Below, piece after piece: positions 24,945 through 36,989 of a DNA stretch of 64,000 bases (the stretch's first letter is position 1; each line of letters begins with the position of its first letter). The translations under genes and the position numbers were made by a program. Origin of the DNA: Apodospora peruviana (taxonomy: Eukaryota > Ascomycota > Sordariomycetes > Sordariales > Lasiosphaeriaceae); assembly GCA_033439685.1 (NCBI GenBank), contig JAUEDM010000009.1:434001-498000 (forward strand), given 5' to 3'. The notes under the pieces were generated by a model that saw only the letters and a program-made list of their open reading frames with translations, did not search any database and had not been told where the DNA came from.

Positions 24945-25769
24945 TCATGCTGACGTAGTGTGTAGGTGGTTCTGGCTGATGCGGATACTTGATTTTGTAT
25001 ACTTTGGCAAGGCCTTGTCTGGATAGGAAATACCCACGTATTTAGTATATTACCTGATATTTATACTGTTCAGATGTCGGTACTAGAGGCTTAAACTCTA
25101 GACAAAGGTGCTGCTTGCCAAGGCCGATCTCTCTGGCAGCCTTTGAGGACAATTCTCCAATGCCACCCCACTCTCCAACGAAAACCTAACAAGCCATGCA
25201 GTCGCTGACGAATGAATCTGTTATGGAAGGGCAACGTGGAGTGGTGGCGTTGTACAATTGTCATCAAAAGCAGCCAAAGAGATAGTGCTGCTGGCTGACG
25301 CTAGGGGTGCTGCTGGCTGAGACCGACAGTCGTGCTTGATAGCTGATGTATTACTGCGCTCTGGTTTATTGCAGATATAGCTGAGTAGTGTGGTTGAAAG
25401 GGCCACGTACAAACCCGCCAAGTTGGTCATGGTTTCAGGAGTCAGTCAACTCATCCGTCTTTCAATTTCACGTCTAACATTGCTAGTGTATGATTAAGAT
25501 GGAACTAAATCGGGGACTGAAAAACCAAAGTGGAGGATAAAATGTGTAAATATTCGAAGAAAATGGTCATATAGTCATCATCGGCATGATTCATCCCAGC
25601 TTAAAACCACAAATAGCAGGCAAATAAGTCGTAGGCAGGGGAGCAGAACCTGAGGCAGGAGGGATGGAAAGGGGTAAAAAGGGTTAGAATGAGACGATAT
25701 CCAAGAAGTGATAAAGTCAACAGACCGGTTGAAGACAAGCCGAAGACAAAAATAAAAGCAGAGGGGAGC
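24945..25769. other. Intergenic between convergent AAA and HET genes
   Basis: This holds the 3' regions of two convergent genes. It includes a near-direct repeat of GTGCTGCTGGCTGA at about 25282 and 25307. No gene is supported. Confidence 0.5.
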
Positions 25770-28711
25770 TCATGACAAAATAAACTCGCGCCACTCCATC
25801 CCGGGCTGGAACGATTGGTGAAAAGCATCTTTGAACACCTTGCCCAGCCCGACCCGTCTCGAGACGTCGGGCCCTGCAGCATCATCCTTCTCAATCAGGA
25901 GCACATACCAAAGATCCCAAAAGCTGTCTGCTCGCTCCTTGGGGATGTAATACGTCCATTCCGGCATCTCCTGGGTTCTAAGCGATCTGGCATCGGACAG
26001 GGCAATAAACTCGAATGTGGTAGATTCCCTCCCGAACGATTGCAGGTCGCTGTCGACCTTGTCAGCGAAGTCGTCCGGCAGGACGATGGTTCCGCAGATG
26101 TCGCTGTTACAGTCGAGCATATTGTATCTGCGTAGTGGCGGCGGCGCCTTGACGTCGCCATTACGAGGCAATGCTACTGCCGCTGCTGGTCTTCCTGTGT
26201 TGTCGTCGTCGTCCGCCCAGACGCTACCTAGGCGGAAGTAGGCGGACCATGTCCAGAACTGCAGGTAGTACGGCCGCCAAGGCGGTCGGGTATCGTTCTT
26301 GACAACCTCTTGATGAGGATCGCGGATTTCTGTGATGTCCATTTGATCAGGGTCACGAACGGGTTTCGGCACACTTTTGAAGAAAGTGATTCTGTTCAGT
26401 GCAGGCCACTTGAGTTCCTTTGGGTTCCGCAACTCGGGCTCCGAGGCGTCAGACGATTCGCTGATTTCATCTATGGGAGAGTATTCTCGGCCGTCGTCTC
26501 TCTCGGCCAGGTCTCCCGTCGTGAAGGGGCCGAGCTGACCCCTACCTTCATGGTCAACCAGATGCCAAGTAATCCAGGTGTGCTCCCTGAGCCAGGTGTG
26601 AATGTTCTCGACGGCGCCGGTTACAACTGGTGCTCGATATAACGCTTGGCCGGTCCAGCTCGCCCACGACCAGCTCGGAGCGACCGGCCGTCCTTCAAAG
26701 GTCCGCCGTTTAGTGGCGCTGGTTGCCGAAGTCCAAAGAAGGGCCACATCAAAGTACTTGCTAGGCAGCCCACTGTAGAACTTGGTCTTATAGTAAGCCT
26801 TCAGGAAATGGGTGATGCCCTCGAAAGCTCGCAAGGCATGATCCTCTCTTGGCAATGTTCTGGATGTGTACATCTCCACACACTTGATGTAGGCGCGGTA
26901 CTGCGAGATTTTGTACCTCAGTTCGCTCCAGATCTGGACAGGACTCTTGACCATATCGGCGGAGCAGCCCTGGTACGAAGATTCAAACACGTCTTGGGAC
27001 ATGGACTCCTCTTGACACTGGAACCAGATTCGCCCCGAGTCGTTATAAATCAGGCATCTCCCTGAGAGCAGGCGATCTTGACATGTCCATGCTCCTTCTG
27101 ACCACATGGAACCTTCGATGTAAGTCTCCAACGGGTGGTGTACCATCAAGGACATCTTCCTGTCGCAGCTTATGATGCGCTGATTTAGAGCTGGGCTGTG
27201 CTTGCCATTGCTGTCTGGAGACCGTGCCGCACAAATGGTGAGCGAGCCATTCGCCAGAATTCGGTCCAGAACAGGGTAATGTCTATCTTTGTCCTCGTCA
27301 TTGTCCTGAATGATGCACAGCGAATCGACCCAAAGGAAGCGCTTCCTCAGATTCTTAACCAGTCTTATGGCGCCTTTGACATCCTGTGTCAGCTCAGGCT
27401 CAATTTCCTTCAAGCCACTCTCGTACCACGATTTAACGTCGCGGTTCTTGAGGCACGGCTCGTTTTTCGTCCAAGTGTAGCTTAGTACTATGTAGTCCAT
27501 GCCGGGGTTCATTGGGACGAGTCTGAGTTGGGGATCTTCGATATCCAGGACCCGAAAGCTCCCAGGGTTCCTCAACGGTATCTTTGACGGATCGGGCCTG
27601 CAAGCTGCATGATGAGAATCACAATGATCTATCCACCCGAGAATGGTCTCACGGAGGTCCGGGCTGTCGTCAATCTTTCGTCCGAGGTATGCGTGGTCGA
27701 GTCCCACTGGATTTGGGCTGTCACCACGAAGGATAATGTATGCGTCATTTAATTTCAACGAGTTCGGCGTCTCCCACGACAATCGGATATGCCGGGTGAC
27801 TGGTTGGTAGAAATTGGAGTCATTCTTGAATTCGACGAGTTCGCGTCCGTCAATCTCCCAAGTCGCATGGGCAGAGATTCTTCTTTGAAGGCGGTCGAGC
27901 TCGTCGTACCGGTGCCCAGCCAGGATCCGCTGATCTGCAGCAGCCCACCAAACGAGATGGCAAAACGCGCAGGTGTCGCGGTTGGTACAAATATACTCAA
28001 AGGTGCCCAAGGGAACGCGCTGCCTCGAACCTGTCCTTACAACGGAAGGGGGACTATTGAGAGTACCGAGGGCGGGGTTTGCAACGGTGGATGCCCAGCG
28101 ACCAATTCCGGCCAACAGTCCGGCAGTTCGTCCAAGCTTGCCTCTGCGACTGCGATCTGGGACGAGAAATCTAGCCTGGGAAACCTCCAGGAGGCCACAT
28201 CTTTCACACAAACCCTGAGGAGGATCCTGGTGATCAGCTCGGCCGGGTGGAGCAATGCTGCCAGCGAGGCCGAGAGTCTCCGGGGACAGCCGGCCGGTGG
28301 TTGTCGGGGAGGCAGAGCTTGTCGGCGCCCTTTGAGGTCTTGGAAACTTCACGATCCTTCCGTGATCAATTCTGGGGCTGTGCGGAAGAGCCAGGCTTGG
28401 GGGCCTGTCCCGGAGATCCTCGGGTGGGGAGCATTCAAGGCCCAAACTGGCACAGCGATCGCATCTCCTCGGCCAGACGCGGTCGGCAGGCTCGCACTGA
28501 ACTACAGTTAGTAAATCTCTCAATCGGAAGTTGAGGGAATTCGGCAACATGCCTTCTTTTTCTTCTGGCGGCATGCACTGCATTTCAGGTAACTGTACCG
28601 GCCCCGCTTGCTTTCTCCTTGTCGCACCGAGCTAGTCTCGCCATCATCATGGTCTTCGTCGATAATTTCGTGGTCCAGTCCATCGATATCCATGGCCCTG
28701 ATAGCTTCCAT
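25770..28711 (-). CDS. HET (heterokaryon incompatibility) domain protein with N-terminal Zn2Cys6 motif
   Basis: Two exons, 28711-28553 and 28496-25770, give 961 aa. The 56-nt intron has a GC donor (AAG then GCATGT) and a TTCAG acceptor. It lies inside the zinc motif, and splicing joins KCSACRQKKKK to CEPADRVWPRRCDRC. The result is C-x2-C-x6-C-x11-C-x2-C-x6-C, a good Zn2Cys6 pattern. The HET domain lies at about 395-560, with DYIVLSYTWTKNEP, KRFLWVDSLCIIQDNDEDKD and GSLTICAARSPDSN, and a WTCQDRLLSGRCLIY follow-up typical of the family. HET proteins trigger incompatibility or cell death in fungi. A DNA-binding-type motif on the same chain would be unusual but is known in outline for fungal HET proteins. 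An alternative start is Met at 28693. Confidence 0.88.
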
Positions 28712-30692
28712 GCGGATTCTATCTACGACGAGGGACCGGACCGATGGTCATTGCGATAGAGAGAAAGCGCCAGAGTCGGTAAGCCCAAAGGACGGAACGG
28801 GTTGGGATCGCAATAGCCCCCCAACAAATGTGGGACAATGCGACCACCAGGGTCCCCCTGCGGCCAGCCCACCAATTGATTGCGAAACATCCCGAGCGAA
28901 CAGCCCATTCGTGTGATCTTATCAAGGCTCGTTGATTGGCGGACGGAGTTGTGGTGCTCACAGGCGCTCTTGGGGAAAGAACCTGAACAATCGTCGTGAA
29001 CCCCACCTTCCCTTGTGCTTCCGAAAATATCTCGAGATAACTGGAGCCTGCTAAGTAAGGACACCAGGGCGGAAGGAGCACTTACTGCAATCGTGGAGAT
29101 GGGATATGTCGATGCTTGGCATCGGAGTTCGGAGAAGCCTCGTGCCGCTCAGGTAGGTCTCGCCCGCCACTTTGTTTGCGCTTTTCTCCTCAACCACGAG
29201 TATCCCCACACCACTTCAGTTCGGGAGCACAACGCGCGTCAATTGCGACCTCAACAAAACTCACCGACCCCTTGGTATCACCACTGGCACCACCAGTTAC
29301 AGCCAAAGGCCACTACATCGTACCACCATTCTGTCGATATTTTAGACGCATATATATCGACAACCTGGTCTGCTCATTCAAAGGCGAATGTGGCTGAGGT
29401 GTTCGTCGCCCAGTGAGAGATGCCTTCGAAGTCAACTTCCCTTGATAGATGTGAACTGTTTAAGGATCCTCTTCGGGGCAATGTTCCCAATGTTGGCCAG
29501 CCAATCACCTCGTGGTCAGCTTGTTCCATCGAGAATCGCCGGGTTTCTGTGTTCGGCAAACCACGAACACTCCCCAGCCTATGAGATATTGACACGGTCC
29601 TAACGGCGTCCGGTCGCAATCGATGGCGAGGAATGGCACGAGGCTCTACGGGTACTGGTGACAAGAGAAAGCTTCTCCCAGATATCACGGTTCTGCACTG
29701 CCACTATCCCGACTAGTTGGGTCGTCACATTTTGTGCATCTCCTGCAACGGGCCAACAGCTCCCCGTCGTCGGCGAAGTCGGATCTCTTGAACGCGGCTC
29801 TTGATGGTGGATCCTCCGAACTGCCAATGTACGGAATACAGGAGATCCAGTCGCATTCTATCTCGGTGATTATCGCGTACTGCCGTCGTCAACAACTACA
29901 ACCAGTGTTGTGGTAAACCATCGTCGGGTGGCCCGGCGGCAGCAAGCGCTAAATCCGGACGGCTGCCTGACTGACGTGCCTTCAAGCCCGACCAACCCGA
30001 CCTCCGGTGTTCCTGATTTTAAGGCAGCTCCTTCGAGTTGGACAAGAATTTGTTAGATCTTCGGGCCGCTGACAAGTATTTAATAAGGCGAATACATGCA
30101 CAATGTAAAAAGTTTTCCTCACATGATGCAGACTTTTTTTTTGCGTTGCTCGCAATTGACCTCAAACGGCGCGGTGGCGGGATATGTCGTCGCAATGCCT
30201 CACATCCCGGAATGGTGAAGAGCCATTCACAACCAATCTTTCACCCATCCAAGAACGTGGCTTGCTATCTCGATCGCAATTCGCGCACTGGCCGGACTTG
30301 ATGCGCTGTTCCTGAACTTGGGATTGCGTACTTTGAGCGAATTTCGAATGTCGGCCTTGATTTCGATGCTGCGCGTCTGCAGCGCCGAGGTGTCTCGTGG
30401 TTTGAGGGGTGTGAGTGAGGAGGCAAGCTGAGGTGTGTTGGTGAGGGGTTGTTGACTATTAAAGCGCAATCCCCCCCTTTCCCTTCATTGCGACTTCACC
30501 TTCCGTCATCTCAACAGCACACTCCTCAGTGCCCCGTTAAAAGAAGAAAAGCAATCGTTCGCTTCGCGTACTACTGGAATGGATATTCGTGTTTTGGGGA
30601 CCAGATTTGCTTCAACCTTTTCTTATTGTCAAAATTTTTCTTCACCCCCTGGCAGCTGTTTACTGTTATCCGTTCATATTACTTGATTGAAC
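28712..30692. other. Long gene-poor gap upstream of HET and DUF2235 genes
   Basis: Nearly 2 kb lie between divergent genes. Open frames here (for example 29015-29416 and 29388-29603 on plus) have no family resemblance. A pyrimidine-rich tract at 30470-30530 is the best candidate core promoter of the rightward gene. Confidence 0.4.
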
Positions 30693-32289
30693 ATGCCCCT
30701 TCCAGTGTCGAACCCCTCTTGCTTGATGGCACTCAACCTCTCCCAAGGAGGGAGAGTGCCCAACGGCTTCTTGTCGTTTGCTTTGATGGTATGTTTCACT
30801 TCCATCCTCCCAGCATGTTCAGGCTCGCTCACAGGACCCCGGTAGGTACGATGGCTGGGTCCGTCGCAACATCCCGCGGCACCGTTGTTCCCTATCTCGC
30901 CCATGCAATCTCTGCCAGTGAAAACAAAATCAGCATCAAGTTTGAAGGCGTTGGGAACACCGGGGGTGTGCTTCGATGGGTTTGGGAAGGTGCGTTGTAC
31001 ACTTCCAGCTCATACGCCCCTTCTACGATCGACTGTTCAACTGACATAGCTCTCTGGCCAGGTGTGACGGGAAGTGGTGCCAAGAAGATCGTCTTCAAGG
31101 CACTGGGTACGTGTTGCCCTTACCCTGCATGCCGGTATCCCTTTACTGAATCTCTAAATAGAGTGGCTTGCCGAGAACTACCGACCAGGGGACAGGATCA
31201 TTATAATTGGATATTCCAGGGGTAGGTACCCCTTCCATCTCTTGTTGCGGCTTGCCCTTATCGCTTGCTGAGCTGGTTTAGGTGGATGGAAGGCCTGCTA
31301 TCTCGCCAAAGTCATACAAGCGTTGGGAGGCCTCCCAAAGAATGGCGACGAGTGGCTGTACCACAACCTTTATAAGAGGTCTTCCAAGTCCAAAATCATC
31401 GCCGAGCAGGACGTGACAGAGTTGATGAATGGATTCCAGCGTATGCCAATCACACTCCCCCAGCTTGAGCGTACCTGATTGACAAGCCTCAAGTTCACGC
31501 GCGTGTTCCAATTGAGGCCATCTGCCTCTTCGACGCTGTGAGTAGCATGGGTCTCCCCACAACTGGCGTTGCTATGCCCATAGCCCTCATCAAGGCGGGC
31601 TTGAAACGGAACGATGGGGTTATCATGGATTTGCCCTCAAGTAAGATACCTCCTCCCCTTGGGACTGTCTGCCGAATTCCTACTAACCGCATTCCTTTCA
31701 CGGTCCAGATGTTCTCCATGTCTACTCCGCTGTTGCGCTATATGAGACACGAGCCCCATATGCGTCTACTCTCCTACGAGGCCGCGCCGCAGCAGATGGT
31801 CGTCTCAAGCAAGTGGCCTTTGCCGGCAATCACGGCAACTTGGGCTGGATCAGCAAATGCAATTACAATCCTCTCGTTCTTGCCCCCCTCGCTTGGATGA
31901 TTCAACAGTTGGACTCGATCGGTATACAGTTCGATTCCGATATTCTTGACCAGCACTTCTCTGCAATCCGTTCTGAAAAGTCCGACCGAACATGGATAAA
32001 GGCGAGTGTCTTCCGTGCTCACGGGTACGACCACTTGATCGGCAAGGCTGTCCCTAACCCTGGCCGAATTGTGGATACGGACAGCAATGAGCCGGCGGTC
32101 GACATCCATTCTACCGTTCGTCTCCGAGGATATGGCCGCACACCGTCTGACCCGGCTGTTCCTGGGTACACGTTGTTGCCCAATGTGGAGGCCACCAGTG
32201 GGTGCGGAGCATTGGGTCATCCGGCAGTCAGGGTGGGATCCTCGCACGCACCTGGCCCATCGTCCAGAGCCCTGCCGACGACACACTAG
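30693..32289 (+). CDS. DUF2235 (Tle1-like) alpha/beta hydrolase domain protein, frame uncertain at both ends
   Basis: Internal exons are clear: up to 30788, 30846-30989, 31062-31106, 31162-31221, 31282-31441, about 31494-31640, 31709-32289. Motifs in order are LLVVCFDGT, KFEGVGNTGG, the nucleophile elbow IIIIGYSRGGWKA (Ser in GYSRG), AICLFDAVSSMG and GNHGNLGW, matching DUF2235/Tle1-type hydrolases (phospholipase-like). No in-frame ATG precedes the first motif. The nearest ATG (30693) is one base out of frame. After about 32190 a different frame continues with better codon use (RSIGSSGSQGGILARTWPIV) to 32393, while the annotated frame stops at 32289. It may be a functional gene with sequence errors or a decaying copy. 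Substrate unknown. Confidence 0.65.
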
Positions 32290-32393
32290 AGCCAGGTCGC
32301 CGGTCAACATCAACTTGGCCCAGAACGGCGCCAGTTCTCCAAGAAGCCACTCTCGGCCCACTCGAGGCGCGTCTGCTTGGCATGGCTGTTTGA

Positions 32394-33694
32394 TTATATC
32401 CCATTTCAAACTTCCCTTTTCTTATGATCTCCATGAGTCAAGGCACATATGCACCTAGCGTCCAAGCGTCTATCCTAGTATTATCGCTGCACTGTCACTC
32501 GCTTGCTGCAGCACCTCTCTCTTTTTCGTTTGGCTTTACTTTTGCCGAGTTACGTTTTCTTTGTCGTATTATATATTTGTCTGGCTGTGGTCAAAAATCT
32601 CCGTGTAATACACTTGTAATGCTCCCGCAGAAAAAATGGAACTTTTGTCTTCGTTTTCTTATTTGGCTTCGGGAGATACGAGAGATAAAACATATTCCAT
32701 TATTCTTAATGGAGGGGAAAGGGGTGTTTAAAAAAGCGCGGGATCATAAAAGTTTTATTGTATATCTCTGCCAGGATTCGAAACCTTGATGCGAGCACCT
32801 GCCATGCCGTACTGTCTGAATTAACAAAAAAATGCTGTTGTATCTTGACATATAACCTGATAAGCTGATACTCAATATTAATGTTACTAGTCAGCATGTT
32901 AGATTTGTAACAGGGTCTAAATGTCTGGCGTATCTGTCGGAGGAAGTGAATAGTCCACCAAATCTGCCTTAAACCAAGCCTTCTCATCACGACCCTCCGA
33001 ACCAGTCACGTGGAGATTTCGAATCAGCCCACGAACAGATAACCTGGGCAAGGAGCTTGTCCTTTTTCAGGACCCCAAGCAACAGGCGGCTTGGTGGCGT
33101 CCAGTGACACGAAAGCGCCAACGCGCTGCGCGTTTTCAGCTGCGGGGTTTGCATGGGAGGTTATCGGCTTCAGTTTCACCCACAGCCTGTTCCGACCCCA
33201 TTAGCTATAGGTCTGGATGCTTTTCCGCTTTGAACGATGAAAGGACGCGACAGACAGAAAGAAGAGAAGGAGGGGGTCTCGCTGTGCGAGGTCCGCAGCC
33301 TGGGTTGTCCCGCACCTTCCCTCACACGCTGCGTCCCTTCTTCGTGGGCCGCCTTCGAGATTACGTAGCATGAATTTCCGCAGCTCAGATAATCCGTACT
33401 TCCCATCCCCCACCTCCATCGTATTGTGTGGCGTCGCGGGGCGCAGTTTTTTCCCCTCGTTGCTTTTTTTGTCATCCCATCCTCAAGTTAGGACTCTTCA
33501 TCCGAACCAAAAGACGGACGCCGACCGACGAGCACCCATCGTCCACGTTGTCTTCAATCCGCGTTTCACACGACTCGACGAAAACTCGACACTTTGTGCT
33601 CCCAACATTGCCGGTCATCTTTCATCTGATCGCTACAATTACCTGACCTTATCCATCCTGCCGGACGCGCCGGGCGGGGCGCTCCGGCGACATC
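32394..33694. other. Intergenic with one weak tRNA-like B-box sequence
   Basis: AT-rich sequence contains at about 32769-32800 (minus) a GGTTTCGAATCC box resembling the internal B box of tRNA genes, without a clear cloverleaf. A pyrimidine-rich promoter-like tract precedes the gene at 33695. Confidence 0.35.
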
Positions 33695-36600
33695 ATGAGC
33701 TCGGCATTCGCCAAAATCTTCACCAAAGACCAAGAACGGAGAAGGTCCCGAGCAGGCAGCGACAAAAATGGCATGCGCAGGTTGACCAACGAGGAGCTTA
33801 ATGAGCTCCCAGATGACAAGCTTGTGCTACTCCCCGGCGATCTCTTGGTCAAGCTCACGCCAGAGAGACTGAATGAGTTGCCGCCGGGATTCCTCAGCAC
33901 TCTTGCTCCGCATATCCTAATCCAGATCCTACCTCACCTTCATTCTACGAGGCTGGCAGCCCTGAATCCTGCAGTATTCGACAGTTTTGCGAACCTGGGC
34001 CCCGAAATGCTCGCGACATTGCCTGTCGAAGTGCTCAAAAGGCTCTCCGTCGATAGACTCGCGCTTCTCCCTCCCGAAGCCCTATCGCGTCTTCCTCCCG
34101 AAGTTATTTCGCGACTACCTGTTTCGATACTGCGCCAGCTCCCACCAGAGACACTGGCACGCTTGCCCCTGTATACCCTTGCTAAACACCCCCACGATGT
34201 CCTTTCATCGCTACCCTCGCCAGGATCTCAATGGGTGCAAGCAGACTCGCATCTCAGAGAACATCTGCCTTCTGAGCCTGATCCTGCTGTTGCGCCGCCT
34301 TCCGAGCAAACGAAAACGACATACCAAGGGAGGTCTAGGTCTCCGCAGTTGCATTCGCAGGCGCCTGCTCAGGGTCTTCCGGAAACTACAGGCCGGCTAG
34401 AGCGATCAGGAAGCGGGAGACAACGTCCCTCCAGCTGGCAATATTGGCACTCTCGGGAGCCAGAACCGCAGGCTGCCAAAGAAACCGATCGAGACAATTC
34501 CACCCTGCCGCAAGAGACTGTCGAAAAGACTCCGGAATCCCTAGCGGCACAAAGGCGTGCTTCTCGTCGGCAACTGCGTCGCGATGCAAAATCGCGTTTG
34601 GACCTGCGGCCTGCATCCCCGATATCCGAAGCTACAGTGCCAGGACCCAGTGTCACCACTGATAATCCACCTGCAGAAATCAGGCTGACCTCTCCCTTGG
34701 GCGCTGTTATCTCCGATGCGAAGGACTTGAAACGGCTGTCTGACAGTCAACCGAGACGTTCTAGCAGCCGACGTCGCCGAAAGCCGTGCCCTGAGCCATC
34801 GGCAGGCGCAGCAGCAGATCCCACAGAACACAGCAAGGTGATCAAGGAGATCCCCCAACAATCCGCTCAGGCACCGAGCGCAGATGCTGTGAATTCGAGA
34901 GTGCCATCTTCTGGGTCGCCGAAGACCGTCACAAGCGACCCTAAGCGGAGCTGGTTCGACAGCCGTCCCGAACGGCCGTCGGCTCGTGATATAGATCCAC
35001 AGGATCCTAAGCATCGAGACCAGTCACCCGACGGCAGACCAATCCCACCGCAACGAAGTAGGCCTCGTGATCGTGACAGGGTTAATGAACCGAGTCAGGA
35101 GCCGAGATCACAGCATGGGCGGAGGGTGAATAGCGACACGCAACTTCAAGAATCTCTCAGAGAGCGAGAACGAGTCATCCTTGATTTGCGGAGACGGCTG
35201 GATCAGCAAGAAGCCACCGCATCATCGCTGCAGCGAGCATTCCAGGAACAGAGGGCTCATACGCGCGCTACTGAAAATGAGCTTCGGGCGCAAAAGGATG
35301 ACTACGAAGATCAGCTGGCAAAACTTCGGGATACGTTCACTAAAGAACAAGCCAAGCAGGAACAAAATGCCTTAGTAATGTCCAAGACCCACCAGGACGA
35401 GCTCAGCAGTCGGACCAGCGACCTCCAAAAACGAATCAAGGAACTCAAGCTCGATCTGCTTGCACAGAAATCCAGGTACGACGAAATGGTCCATGAGCAA
35501 CGACAATCCTTCGATTCCGAGTCCAAGAGACACCAAGAGCAGATTCACCAGCTGAATGAGCGGCTTGAACACCAGAAACTGGTCTTTGAGAGGGAGTCGG
35601 ATGCACGGGAGAAAGCCGTGAGAGAAAAGCAGGCCGATTACCAATCTCGACAGCTTGCCCTTCAAGAGGAACTTCAGGTCCAGAAGGTTCGTTTTGCTGC
35701 CGAAATTCAAAAGATAAGGACATACTATGAAGAGCGGTCCAAGAAGCTGGAGTCTACTCTCGAGAAGCAGAATGCCTACCACAGTACGCAAGAATCTCAA
35801 TTGATGGCACATCACAGACATGAGATGGAAAGCCTGAAAGCACAGCTCCAAGCAGAAATTGAACAAATCAAGGACAGCTCCAGCTCATACACCAAGTCCC
35901 TTCACCACCAATTTGAGGAAGAGATTGGGGCGCACAGGGAACACTTCACACAGGAAATGCAAAGAATGGCAGATAGTCATCAAGACGAGCTCCGGCGTCT
36001 GAAGCTGGAGCATGAGCGGACCATCGAGTCCTTGCGGTCGGACAGCGGGGATCAGATCCGACAGGCAACTGATAGCGACCTGATGGGTTTATTCCGGAGA
36101 CTGAAGCTTGCAATTGAAGTTGTCACGTATAATCTCGGCACCGTGACAATTAGCGAGGCCAGCCAGCTCGACCCGACCAATTTTTTGAAGCGGGAAAGGG
36201 GCAGGCAGCAGGTGCTGCTGAGAAGCATACTATGGTCCAAGATTTTGGAAGGATATTTCTCATCGCCTTTTGGCTTTGGTGTTTTCGGCGCCGGATCAGG
36301 GAAGAAAATGCTTGTCGAGTTGTTCTTGTATTGGCGGAAGTTGTTCGCTATTCATCACGCCGGGGATGCCAACACAGGTGTGTTTTTCCTTTGCCAGGTC
36401 TCGTCTTCGTTGCCCATCAGTACATCCATTTGGCTAACGCCTAGGTCCGACAGAGACGCCTGTACCCGACGCCAATTTCGATATTCATGACTTATGGCGA
36501 GACAAGGAAGCGAATAGGTGGCGGTCTGCAACCTTCCAGTCTGTTATGGCAATCATGGCCGGGAAGGGCGGAAAGAACGGATCGGCTGATACTGCGGACG

Positions 36601-36989
36601 AGGGTGGGCAGACTGTCGGGAATCTGTACGTGATGAATCGGGTGAAGTTGAAGAAGGACATCCTCGCCGTGCTTGAAGAGGCTACGAGTGACCAACTCGC
36701 CGGTGAAATCGAGGAAAAGCTCGACGAGATCACTTGCCTCGCTGGTGAGCTCGCCCTCCAGATCGGAGTCCACCGCGCATGTCTGGGTCTGGAGATGCCG
36801 GCCACGGGCGAATCAGTAATAATCGGCCCGGAGTTTGTCGACTGCGAGGATGGGGCTGCTGCACGGGGCGAGACGGAGGAGGTTGACCTTGTCGTCTGCC
36901 CACACTTTTTCAAGGTCGGCGATGGCAGGAGTGACTTGAAAACGCGCAAGTCGATATTTCCAGGCGAGATTTACCCAGTTCGGCCATAG
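33695..36989 (+). CDS. Long coiled-coil protein with N-terminal Leu-Pro repeats
   Basis: Two exons, 33695-36377 and 36445-36989 (67-nt intron), give 1075 aa. Residues about 28-180 hold some twelve imperfect repeats of about 11 residues, of the form L-x-x-LP-x-E/D-x-L (examples EALSRLPPEVIS and ETLARLPLYTLA). A polar Ser/Pro/Arg-rich disordered stretch follows to about 480. Next is a continuous heptad-rich Glu/Gln/Lys/Arg coiled coil to about 800. The protein ends in a compact C-terminal domain containing DLMGLFRRLKLAIEVV and a hydrophobic WSKILEGYFSSPFGFGVF segment. I know no name for this combination. A cytoskeletal, septal or scaffold role is a guess from the coiled coil. Confidence 0.85.

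Noticed and set aside
28712..30690. Several 60-130-codon frames between HET and DUF2235 genes
   Set aside because: There is no codon bias, no motifs and no coherent splicing; treated as non-coding.
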